A stretch of DNA of 64,000 nt from JABAAE01 sp905480545. GTDB lineage: Bacteria; Planctomycetota; Planctomycetia; Pirellulales; Pirellulaceae. Both the position numbers and the translations under genes were made by a program. This document shows positions 55,743-64,000 of this stretch, piece by piece (position 1 is the stretch's first letter; each line of letters starts with the position of its first letter). The notes under the pieces are model-generated. The model saw only the letters and a list, made by a program, of their open reading frames with translations, searched no databases and was not told the origin of the DNA. The stretch lies in NCBI GenBank assembly GCA_943788025.1, contig CALSOR010000006.1:682001-746000 (forward strand). Reading direction: 5' to 3'.

Positions 55743-56134
55743 GAAAATGTTCAGAACCAAAACTTGTTTCTTTTTAAGACGGAAACGTTCTTTGGCAAAA
55801 CATGCCAAGCATTAAAAACAAAGTGCGAGTAAACCTCCCCAATTTCGCGTTAATGTGATTCCGTTTGAGGGACAAATCACCGTAAATTGTCCCCCGAAAC
55901 AATTGTAGAGAAGCAATTGAAATGGCGGGATTTGAAACGATTCTTTTTAGCGATACCAACCCTGCAAACCGCCTTGAAGAATTTGCGTTTTAGGCCAACA
56001 GCAGAGCAATGATCGCCCCTGAAACGGACGACGAAACAAAACACGTTAGAGGCACAGCAGAACAGCACTGCAAAAAAAGCAACGGTGCGACCAAACCTCA
56101 TCGAACGTTCGCGGCAAATCATAGAGATTTTTAA
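55743..56134. other. Intergenic stretch, no gene seen
   Basis: About 390 bases between convergent genes with no recognisable gene, RNA or repeat. Confidence 0.4.
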
Positions 56135-57136
56135 TTAGTCGTACTTTTGTTTGACTCGGTCGATTTCACAAACCCACTCAACAATTCGCCAGTCCATCCA
56201 TCTACAATCGGGATCATCTGACTTCTTTGCAATGAATCCTAGATGCCCTCCGCCTTTGGCAAGTAATCTCGTGATAAAGGGTGAATGCGTACGATCATCG
56301 TACATTTGAATTGGCACAATGGGATCGTCGTTGGCAACCAACAAAAGTGTTGGTATCGAAATCCGGTCCAACAAAAGGTGGGTGCTGCACTTCTCATAGT
56401 ATTCTGTAGCGTCGACAAACCCGGCCGCAGGTGCGGTGTATTGATCGTCAAATTCGTAAAGTTGTTTCGGTAAAGCCTGAATAGGTACGTCATCGAATGG
56501 GATGCCACTTCTTCGACGTCGCCATACCGCACGGGAAAGCAGTCTGGCAAAGTAATAATCGTAGAATCGATTGAGCCCTTTGCGGAGATTAAGGGTACAT
56601 TGCAATAGATCAATCGGAGGCGAAACTGCGACGGAAGAATCCAGTTCGACTGGTGTGGCGTTCTCATATTCGCACAATAGTTTTAGTGCAATGTTTGCGC
56701 CCAGTGAAAATCCCATGATCGTAATCGGCGAACCGGGGTAACGGTTCCTCGTATCATCCAAAACCGATACCACATCGTCGCTTCTTCCTGCATGCATGTG
56801 CCCCCGAGAGAATAGCTTGCTATCGCCAAATCCTCTCATATCAACTCGAATCGTTTTGAAACCGCGGTCGATTAATTTGGCAGCAACTCGCATCATGTAT
56901 TGAGAGGCATGGCTACCGCAAAGCCCATGCAGCATGATGACAATTCGACCCCCGATTTCCCACATACCGGCGGTATTTTCGCGAATGACGATCGTATCAT
57001 CGTCTTGCGTTAGAATTTTTCTAGAATCTCCATTGGGCGGTTTGAATGTTGTCGGCACATATACCGAAAGCACGGTTTGCATGTGCGAATTTCGACAGAA
57101 CGGATGGGGAGTAAAATCGGGAAAATCAATTTCCAT
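56135..57136 (-). CDS. YheT-type alpha/beta hydrolase
   Basis: 333 residues. It starts F-x-P-H-P-F-C-R-N-S-H-M-Q-T, typical of the YheT group. The nucleophile elbow is G-F-S-L-G-A-N near 162-168; the acid D is in A-N-D-D-P-I-V-P, and the histidine in G-G-G-H-L-G-F near 310. The group contains esterase-like hydrolases of unclear substrate. ATG at 57136. Single gene. Confidence 0.88.
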   Translation of the reverse strand: MEIDFPDFTPHPFCRNSHMQTVLSVYVPTTFKPPNGDSRKILTQDDDTIVIRENTAGMWEIGGRIVIMLHGLCGSHASQYMMRVAAKLIDRGFKTIRVDMRGFGDSKLFSRGHMHAGRSDDVVSVLDDTRNRYPGSPITIMGFSLGANIALKLLCEYENATPVELDSSVAVSPPIDLLQCTLNLRKGLNRFYDYYFARLLSRAVWRRRRSGIPFDDVPIQALPKQLYEFDDQYTAPAAGFVDATEYYEKCSTHLLLDRISIPTLLLVANDDPIVPIQMYDDRTHSPFITRLLAKGGGHLGFIAKKSDDPDCRWMDWRIVEWVCEIDRVKQKYD

Positions 57137-57772
57137 GGCAACAACCTGCTACACTTTTAACAACCATCCACTCTACCTCAATAGAAAACTTAAGCGTCAT
57201 TGACAATGACGCCCGGCAAGTCGAGAAAACACTTTTCCGTATCGAAGCACCGTTGGCTACCAACACGGTATCGCCAATTGGAAACCTATAATCGACGAAC
57301 CAGACTAGGCCTCTTTCTCTTTGCGATGGGTTACACCCGATAGCCAAACATTTTGACTAACTAGCACAGCCATTGGCGTGTGGCGACTGCAACTAGGTCG
57401 CCAAAACGGTTCGTCCGAAGTGCTAAATTACACTGAAACTGTTACACAGAGCAATGACGAACGACCTTTAGAAATCGCATTAAAAAGCCCAATACGTTGA
57501 AGCGGCGGAAGATCCTCTGTCAATCGAGATCCCAACGGCCTACGCTCCAGCGTGACACAGGTACGGTTCAGCCCTAAGTGGCAACAAATTCGTGGAAACT
57601 AATATTTTCCGCTGGAAATTTGACAGGCCAAAGTTTCCAGAAGTAAAACAGTTGAATTCCATGACGCAAATTTAATGGTCGAATTTGAAGGAAACGAAAT
57701 GAGCCAGGCGTCACAATTATCACTTTCGACATTCTGAGTGCGTGGCTCGAAACAGGCCATCAAATCATTGCA
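57137..57772. other. Intergenic stretch before the mobile-element zone
   Basis: Only unremarkable short frames. No tRNA, repeat or terminator recognised. Confidence 0.4.
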
Positions 57773-58087
57773 TCTCAAAAACCGAATACTAAGCCAACTC
57801 GATCAACGAGAATACCTCTTGAAGCAAATTCAATCTTTATGGACAAAATCTCGGGCGCAAAAACCGAACGGCCAAGAATGAATAAATGCCTGAAATCTCT
57901 ACAGCCGGGTGAAATTCTAATTGCCTGGCGATTGGACCGATCACTGCGCCCTTTGATAACGTTGGTCGAAGACTTGCGCAACAAAGGCTTTGGATTTCGA
58001 TCAATTAACGAGGGCGCGGTTGGACCGCGGATCACATACGGGATGAAAGTCGCAGGACTGGTCGAAACTTCACGCCAACCTGTTTAA
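57773..58087 (+). pseudogene. Serine recombinase (resolvase) remnant
   Basis: The clearest frame runs from 57839. It reads D-K-I-S-G-A-K-T-E-R-P, then L-x-P-G-E-I-L-I-A-W-R-L-D-R-S, then G-F-G-F-R-S-I-N-E, the middle of the resolvase/invertase catalytic domain. The N-terminal part with the catalytic Ser is degenerate in the preceding 60 bases, and similarity ends after N-E-G-A. The DNA-binding domain is absent. Confidence 0.75.
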
Positions 58088-58200
58088 CTTGCTTTCTTTT
58101 AACCGCCTTCGTCGACGCCGTCCTCGGACAGCGACTCCAACTTTAACTTGCTTTCTTTTAACCGCCTTCGTCGACGCCGTCCTCGAACAGCGACTCCAAC
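58083..58200. repeat. 59-bp tandem duplication at the end of the PEP-CTERM gene
   Basis: Copies at 58083-58141 and 58142-58200 differ at one base. Because 59 is not a multiple of three, the second copy is read in another frame and changes the C-terminal tail of the protein encoded on the minus strand. Confidence 0.9.
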
Positions 58201-58734
58201 GCAAAGCATGGACAGCAAGGCGATGCTGTTGGGCTCAGGAACGGCTTGCACATTGATCGACGAAAAACCACTACCTTGCCTTAACACAAACGCCTGACCG
58301 ATTGATGATTCAAACACTGCTTGGTCGTTTGTGGTCAAACCTGCATAACTTTGGAAATTTCCGAGACCGGTAAAGGTTTGCTGGCCAGAATTACTGGTTC
58401 CAAAATTGAGACGTACCGAATGATTAGTAGTTGAAGTTGCCAAGAGCAGATCGTATCCCAGCGAACTGTTTCCCGGGGTTCCAACTGTAGTGGCAAAAGC
58501 CAGATCGTTGTCGTAAAAATTTCCACTCCCCCCCCCGTCGACGTTTCCGAGCCCAGTTATCTCCCACTCCGTAAGCCCTCCGCTTCCGTTCGCAGCAGCG
58601 CTCCCTGTGTCCGTTCCTGTGATTGCAAATGTTTTGTTGTTGGCATTAATTGACAAAATAAGATCCGCGCTGGCCGTCGAACAAAGACTTGCAAACACAA
58701 TCAGCAGGATCACAGAAGTAGAAGTGTTTCTCAT
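58099..58734 (-). CDS. PEP-CTERM sorting signal protein
   Basis: 211 residues from the ATG at 58734; a TTG one codon earlier is open. A signal peptide lies at 1-24 (cleavage after S-A-D). The middle is rich in Asn, Gly, Ser and Thr. Near the end, V-P-E-P-N-S-I-A-L-L-S-M-L, a hydrophobic helix and an R-G-R-R-R-R-R-R cluster form the tripartite PEP-CTERM signal for exosortase. A tandem duplication adds an acidic tail after the basic cluster. A nine-C tract (58528-58536) encodes the three glycines in D-G-G-G-S. No exosortase gene is in the window. Confidence 0.85.
   Translation of the reverse strand: MRNTSTSVILLIVFASLCSTASADLILSINANNKTFAITGTDTGSAAANGSGGLTEWEITGLGNVDGGGSGNFYDNDLAFATTVGTPGNSSLGYDLLLATSTTNHSVRLNFGTSNSGQQTFTGLGNFQSYAGLTTNDQAVFESSIGQAFVLRQGSGFSSINVQAVPEPNSIALLSMLCVGVAVRGRRRRRRLKESKLKLESLSEDGVDEGG
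58528..58536. repeat. Nine-C homopolymer in the PEP-CTERM coding region
   Basis: A run of nine C on the plus strand. Slippage would shift the reading frame before the sorting signal. Confidence 0.7.
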
Positions 58735-58948
58735 CAATCGTCTCCGTCAAAAAAAAATTTTACCCGGATGTTCAATTCCGAATATCTTAAGCTGTAAAAA
58801 ACCGCCCCTCAAGTTTCCACTTTCGCAGCAGCCGAAAACGAACTTGAAAGGCCTCAGGAATGGAACGCGAAGCTTCTCAACCCGGGATTTCCCATTTGGG
58901 TTTAGCCTGGAAACCACCAAGCCTAAAAAGTTTCCTATTTTAACATCG

Positions 58949-60520
58949 CCCCCCCCCGTGTCTAGCGCGTGTTGATTTTTCTCCATTTTTGTTGTCCGTC
59001 CGATGCTGGGAACCGCGAATCGGTTCCCGTCGAGTCGTTTTTCAGCAGCGAAGGCTGGTTCGGCGCAGACCTTCTCCGCCAGGAACCTCTTTTTCCACGC
59101 TTTGTTTCGCTCCCCAATCACGTCACCCGACCAGGGGTGGCGGCAGTGCCAGCCGCGCAATGCGGTCCAGGATCGCGGCAAACAACCGCCGTGGCACGGC
59201 CAACTCGGCCAGTTGAAAGAACACGTACTTCGAATGCCGCGTCACCTTGGCTCCGATTTTCACCAGCTTCTCCCGCAGCGTCGTCAGTGACCAATGCTGC
59301 ACTGGTTTCGGCAATGCCAACCGCCGCAGGAAATTGCCGAGCTTATAGGCCAAGGCGAACAGTTGCAGTCGCGTCTGATTGTCCTTGAACGTGCGGCAGG
59401 ACAGTTTCGTCCATTTGACGGCGTTCTTGCCTTCCTTGATCCATTGCTCCGCTGTGCCGCGACCGTTGTAGAACTTCACGACGTTCTTCGATTGCTTGCT
59501 CAGGTTGGTCACGATGAATCCGACACGCGGGAACAACTCGTCCGCGTACCATTCAACCTTGGCAACCACGCGCCGCGCCCGCTGCCACGACTTCGCGTGA
59601 TACTGAAAGCTGTGATAGAAGACCTTCGGCTTGTACGAAGGGCGACCGACGGGTCGGGTCAGCAGATGCCCGATTTTCCGCTCCAGCACGGCGTTGGACT
59701 TGATGCGGATGGTGTATTGGTAGCCTTCCTTCTCTAGCAATCGGTACATTGCCGGATTGGCATAGGCCGCATCGCCCCGGAAGAACTTGGGGATGCTCAG
59801 ATGCCGATACCGCTGGATCACAGGCAGCAGCACTCGCCGCCAGTATTTGGCGATCGCCTTGTTGCCGCGTCGGAGCATCGCAAACTCCAGATCGCCGAAC
59901 TGGTTAAACAGAAACTGCGGATGGTAGCAGAGGCACTTGAAGTGTCCGTTGTAAGCGGTGCCCTCTTGCCCTGGCCATAGGTCTCGCTGACGGAACTGTC
60001 CATGTCGAGAATCAATTCACGAAGCGACTGGTGCCGATGGACCTTGTCGATCCACTGGCGCGAAAGGTTCATCAGCGCCGTCAGGTTGCGGCGCTGGCTG
60101 AGTATCTCGGTCTCGAAGCGACCCACGACGCTCATGGAAGCGGCTTCGTTGTCCGCCTCCGCTGCTCGACCGCCCACGACATGACGCATGGCAGGATCGA
60201 CGGCCAATCGCTCGGCGTCATTCACATCTTCGTAGCCTGCCAGTCGGCTGTAGATCGACTGTCGCAATAGCGGCACGAGCAAATGTTGCTTGTTGCTGCC
60301 CAGGCGTGAATCGGTCAGCAGGTCCGCGCCCATTTCAGTGAGCCCCAGCGCCTCGTCCAGTTCACAGTAGGCCAGCAGTCCGGCATCACTGGTGACCTGG
60401 CTGCCGCAGAATTTCAGCTTCAAGCGACTGTCAAAACCGACCCGCAAATCATCCTTTTTCGCGTCACCCATTGGGTTCCCCTGTCACCTTGGCATGTTGA
60501 GCGTCCAGACCCCTGTTTTT
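58949..60520. mobile_element. IS1380-type insertion sequence, broken
   Basis: Bounded on the left by a nine-C tract and the bases CGTGTCTAGCGCG, and on the right by an imperfect reversed match near 60505-60516; the exact ends are tentative. It contains one transposase frame split by a shift (59123-60471). No accessory gene. Confidence 0.45.
59123..60471 (-). pseudogene. IS1380-family transposase split by a one-base deletion
   Basis: The first part (60471 down to about 59970) starts M-G-D-A-K-K-D and has D-A-G-L-L-A-Y and L-D-M-D-S-S-V-S-E-T-Y-G-Q. The second part continues in a different frame with G-T-A-Y-N-G-H, R-G-D-A-A-Y-A-N-P, then R-G-T-A-E-Q-W-I-K-E-G-K-N, the DDE-type core of the family. 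A one-base loss around 59965-59970 breaks the frame just after the first catalytic Asp. Restored, the protein would be about 449 residues, a normal family length. The element is probably inactive unless frameshifting occurs. Confidence 0.88.
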
Positions 60521-60928
60521 CAAGGGCTTGGCGCAAATCGCGTGCCATAGTGTGGGAAGTCAAATGGGAAATGCGGGCTTAATAGATTGTTGAATCTTTA
60601 GATGGAAAACCCTGTTCGATTCCCCCTTCTCTGTCTTTTCGACTGAAAGCCATGAACCCGGGTATCGAGCGGTTGAGGAACCATGCACGGTTTACGATCC
60701 GTGGGCGACGGTACTCCATATGACAGGTACGGATCATGAACAAATTGACGTAATAATACGCTGGTCGAGACGTTCGGTTGACTGATGTGCATGGCAATGT
60801 TCCAACCGACATCATCTAACAGAACAGATCATCTGATAAAACAAGGTCCTTTGCGTCCTCGAAATCGTTCATGCAATTGAATCCACTTGAAATCGCCATG
60901 GGTTTCTTGGCTTGGCCTCCACCTTATT
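60472..60928. other. Gap between the IS element and the HTTM gene
   Basis: Two overlapping minus-strand frames of 64-78 codons (60579-60815) lack ATG-proximal signals or known motifs. Nothing else recognised. Confidence 0.4.
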
Positions 60929-62395
60929 TCATTGATCCGTTTCGTGGACTGTCAAATGTTCGGCCCTGAGCATGTGGCTTGTGAGTCGCCCGGTCTCGTC
61001 GTCCAAAGGCAGCACCCAAGTCGCAGGTTTTAGGAAACGAGATACCTTCATCAAATCCACGTTGGGATCGATTAACGTCTGATTCGGCCTGCTATTCAAA
61101 CAGGCTTCTGCGTTGGCATACACCTCGATATTGTCATAACCTTTATCACGCCATTTTTGTCCCAAATAGTGGCCGAACTGCAAAATCATGCCAGGCCGCG
61201 TCGGCATTTTTCGTTGCTGGCGGCTTGTAAGATAGTCGTCGGGATCGACGCACCACTCTTCCCCAGTGCCTCGATCCACCAGTTGAAATTCAGTAATTCC
61301 ATCTTTGTCGCGCAACTTCATGTGCCAAGCAAAGCGATGTCCTTCTTCGGTCCAGCTGACATTACCGGGGTACAAAAAATGTCGAAAAGGAATCAAAACA
61401 TTGAATGCAATAAATAGATACAAACCCACCAGGCCAGCACGGCCAAGATAAAAACAGTGCGATGGGGCAGAACTGGTTGAACGCACCGCCGCCAAACCAA
61501 GATTGAACTTATTCAGTACTTTTCGCAGGGTATCGTCAGGAAAAAACAATGGAGTCGCCAGCAGCATGAACCAGGGAAAAATGCCGATCGAAAACAACTG
61601 GTTGTTCAGCATGTGAAAAGCAAACACCCAAGCAAACGCCAACCAGCGAGTACGCCGCCACAGCAACATCGGCACAATCAACAAATCAAAAAGCAGACCA
61701 CCGTAACTAAAGGCATATACCAACCACTCTTCCTGAAAATACGGCCCGATAAATGCGAAGTCAGTTCTTCTACCTAACCATTCCCTCATCGGTTCACCGC
61801 GCAACCAGTCACCGTTAACTTTTGCAATGCCTCCGTAAACATACGGAATCGCAATTTGAAACCGCAACAACCAAAGCGTCCAAACCGGAACTCGATCCAA
61901 CTGTAATTCAGGTCGTCTACCCACATCCAAGGATGCAAAGCGATTAAGCGGAAGGAAGATTAACACAAAACTTACAAGACAAATCAGATAAAAGTGATTC
62001 AGGTAATTTGCCTCGTCAAGCAGAAATACGTAGGTAAAACTCACAAAAAAGAGAGGCATCACCCAGCGATACCAAAGTCCTAACATGATTAACACCGCCA
62101 ACACTCCCATACAGAGAAAGTGCAAATACATTCCAATCCCGGGCAGCGGTTGTACCCACTCAAATCCATAGTACTTAAACAAAAATTCCGGCGAGATGTA
62201 GTAGCGTTGAATCCACCCATGAGTGAAATAGCGGTAGACTTCGACCAACATCATGAAACCGAAAACCAAACGAAAATAGACCAACGGCAAAACGTCGACC
62301 GATTGATTCAGGCGATTTTGCCATTTGCCGATCGATCCTATTGATGGTGCTGATTTCTTCAGATCAACTTCTGTTTGAATTTCTGGATTGGTCAT
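60929..62395 (-). CDS. HTTM-domain membrane protein (vitamin K-dependent gamma-carboxylase-like)
   Basis: 488 residues with about eight hydrophobic segments. Features such as V-Y-F-R-L-V-F-G, Y-L-N-H-F-Y-L-I-C-L, F-Q-I-A-I-P-Y-V-Y-G-G-I-A-K and F-H-M-L-N-N-Q-L-F match the HTTM domain shared with vertebrate gamma-glutamyl carboxylase. Bacterial homologues are of mostly unknown function. The C-terminal 130 residues are soluble, on one side of the membrane. It is a single gene between the mobile-element remnants. Confidence 0.85.
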   Translation of the reverse strand: MTNPEIQTEVDLKKSAPSIGSIGKWQNRLNQSVDVLPLVYFRLVFGFMMLVEVYRYFTHGWIQRYYISPEFLFKYYGFEWVQPLPGIGMYLHFLCMGVLAVLIMLGLWYRWVMPLFFVSFTYVFLLDEANYLNHFYLICLVSFVLIFLPLNRFASLDVGRRPELQLDRVPVWTLWLLRFQIAIPYVYGGIAKVNGDWLRGEPMREWLGRRTDFAFIGPYFQEEWLVYAFSYGGLLFDLLIVPMLLWRRTRWLAFAWVFAFHMLNNQLFSIGIFPWFMLLATPLFFPDDTLRKVLNKFNLGLAAVRSTSSAPSHCFYLGRAGLVGLYLFIAFNVLIPFRHFLYPGNVSWTEEGHRFAWHMKLRDKDGITEFQLVDRGTGEEWCVDPDDYLTSRQQRKMPTRPGMILQFGHYLGQKWRDKGYDNIEVYANAEACLNSRPNQTLIDPNVDLMKVSRFLKPATWVLPLDDETGRLTSHMLRAEHLTVHETDQ

Positions 62396-63039
62396 GCGAG
62401 ATCAACTGTATTGAAATTTTGCGATTCAACAAATGATGCTTGGTAGCGATCGGTGGTCACGTAGGCTTAGCTCGCACTGAGGATTCCGTAAAACAGGTAA
62501 CGTTTGCCATGCGGAGAAAAATAATTTTTTTATCCATTCATCCTTACGACCCGAATTATCCAACCCTAAAAATTAATCTAACAAAGGGCAATGTCCTGCT
62601 TGTCCGCGTACGGTAGACAGCGGTTTTGCGGGAGGACGGATAGAGGCCGGGTAGAGGCCGGGTAAGCAGCCCCAAAAAAATGACAACCTCTAATTCTCCA
62701 CGTATACCTGGAACTCAACCGACTTTTCGAAGTGAATGTTTGCCAGAGCTGGCTTTTCTGAATGGTCGTGAATCTCCGCCGGCTTGGAATGGACGGAGCC
62801 CTTGCTGGGGGTGCGATTAGGCACTCGCTCCAATATGCCAATTTTAACCGTCGGCGGGACTGAAGAAAGTACAACTTACTAAAGTGCAACCAGAAACCTT
62901 CGGTTTTGTGGTAGGCCCCAAAGCCCAAGGCAAATGTGCCGGAAAGTTCGCACACAGCGATGTGAAACTGTTGAGTAACTGCATTTGCAGAACTACACAA
63001 GCTCTCGCATTTTTACGGTATTCAATTGGGGGACCGGAC
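62396..63039. other. Gap upstream of the HTTM gene, no certain gene
   Basis: A 140-codon minus-strand frame (62578-63000) has no motif and is not called. A 10-base direct repeat (GAGGCCGGGT, 62643-62662) is present. Nothing else recognised. Confidence 0.4.
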
Positions 63040-63404
63040 CAAGAGTGATAGAAGCGGTAGTCTCCGGTCAATGGCGAACAGTTTGAGAAGTCAAAGCAAA
63101 TCCATCGCTAGGACGTTTTGGCTGCGATCGATGTTGCCCCCCAGCCCAAACTTTAACGCACACACGGAACGGTTCTTCGGTTTATTGAAATCTGAATGTC
63201 TGGATCGTCTGATTCTGTTCGGCGAGCGATCGATGCGAAACGCAGTCAAACCATACCTTGAACATGATCACATCCAACGACCCCCGTCAAGGATTGCGAA
63301 ACATGTTAACAATGGCAAAGAAGCTATCGCCATCGTTGGACGCCAAGATCGAAACCACCGAACCGCTGGGCGGTCTGCTTCGATCCAAAGGCCTAGCTGC
63401 GTGA
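63040..63404 (+). pseudogene. Broken integrase/transposase (DDE type)
   Basis: The frame from about 63137 reads S-P-N-F-N-A-H-T-E-R-F, L-K-S-E-C-L-D-R-L-I-L-F-G-E-R-S and V-K-P-Y-L-E-H-D-H, matching the last third of rve-type transposases. After a C-rich run near 63280-63290 the similarity continues in another frame (R-Q-G-L-R-N, later T-E-P-L-G-G-L-L-R) to a TGA at 63402. The first two thirds are lost. Confidence 0.75.
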
Positions 63405-64000
63405 ACTTTGGTGCCGTTTTCATAATTCGGCAACACCAAGCTATGTCGCTTCTACGCCCAAATCACGGATGTGACTCATTTGGAAAAACTTGCGAAACGA
63501 CCTCGTCTGAGGTTTCGGTTTTAAATTGAACGCCGTGCCCGTTTTTCATCAACCCAAATGCTCTTTTAAATTTTTTACCCCCACGGGCAAAACATCCGGA
63601 TTTCGGAGGAAATCTCTTAACCCTTCCCGGATAGTTCGCCCGTTCCCAGAAATCTTTGCTATTCCTGTGGTCATTTTCACTCTTGTCACCCCACGCGGAC
63701 TGTTGGATTTTGGAGTTTACGCTCTGACGAGCCGGGCCTTTTTCCCTGAAAATTTCAAAAAAAGGTGTTCAGTGAGACAAAATCGCCTTCTGCACCGCAT
63801 TGATGCTGAACCGGTGGACACAGTTATTGCCACGAGTTGAGTTCGTTTTACCGTTACGCGATTTTTAAATTGCGATCAATTCTCAATACAGCTAGTTAGA
63901 ATTGGGTAATGCCCCGTCTGGCAGGTTGCCACCGGGACGCCGTATTTATTGCAGTCGATTTTTGGCTTGCCTTGTCATTTTTTACTCCCACTCTCTTAAA
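63405..64000. other. Right edge of the window, no gene recognised
   Basis: The 104-codon frame at 63526-63840 has no motif and lacks a plausible start. Nothing else is supported. Confidence 0.4.

Noticed and set aside
62578..63000. 140-codon minus-strand frame
   Set aside because: Composition looks random, no motif, and neighbours are decayed mobile elements.
63526..63840. 104-codon plus-strand frame at the right edge
   Set aside because: No recognisable features or plausible start; next to transposase remnants.
1..64000. CRISPR array, rRNA operon or prophage
   Set aside because: No regularly spaced repeats, no rRNA sequence and no phage structural genes were seen.

Overview
The window looks like chromosomal DNA of a planctomycete, most likely of the Pirellulaceae type. 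The argument rests on gene content. There are two DUF1552/DUF1592 gene pairs with c-type heme motifs, many exported beta-propeller proteins, a PEP-CTERM protein, a TPR protein carrying RNA polymerase alpha-CTD modules, a very large fused SecDF, and several XRE-cupin and FHA type regulators. Genus and species cannot be read from the sequence. Identifications rest on recognising motifs by eye; no database search was run.

Layout. 0-9.8 kb: tail of a CehA/McbA-like protein, an octaheme cytochrome c, a GT2 glycosyltransferase, a DUF481 outer-membrane protein, a membrane M50 protease-like protein fused to an HlyD-like part, a family 4 uracil-DNA glycosylase and a Tat-exported NHL propeller. 9.9-18.9 kb: trkA with two small membrane proteins, rsmE, plsC-cdsA (phospholipid synthesis), xre-hisD and tdh. 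18.9-28.5 kb: a HIT protein, secDF-yajC-tgt, a TPR/alpha-CTD protein, tRNA-Thr, a cold-shock gene with its terminator, and an FHA protein. 29.4-34.7 kb: a translationally coupled pair of SPFH proteins, then a GCS2-type ligase with CBS domains coupled to an AstE/AspA-type zinc deacylase. 34.7-44.7 kb: two DUF1592/DUF1552 pairs in opposite gene order, with a DUF502 membrane protein between them. 45.7-50.9 kb: metal resistance genes, namely a CopA-type ATPase, arsR, and arsD-arsA without an adjacent arsenite pump. 51-57 kb: a lipoprotein, a sugar epimerase, exported proteins and a YheT-like hydrolase. 57.7-64 kb: a mobile-element graveyard containing a serine recombinase remnant, a frameshifted IS1380-type element and a broken integrase. 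It surrounds a PEP-CTERM gene and an HTTM (gamma-carboxylase-like) membrane protein.

Points that stand out: a pair of canonical EF-hand loops inside SecD; a Tgt whose three zinc cysteines are replaced; a five-codon leader ORF with a strong ribosome binding site overlapping the plsC start; a 59-bp tandem duplication that rewrote the tail of the PEP-CTERM protein, with two nine-C tracts nearby; and the GCS2-CBS/AstE pair, which may make and break an amide-linked metabolite.
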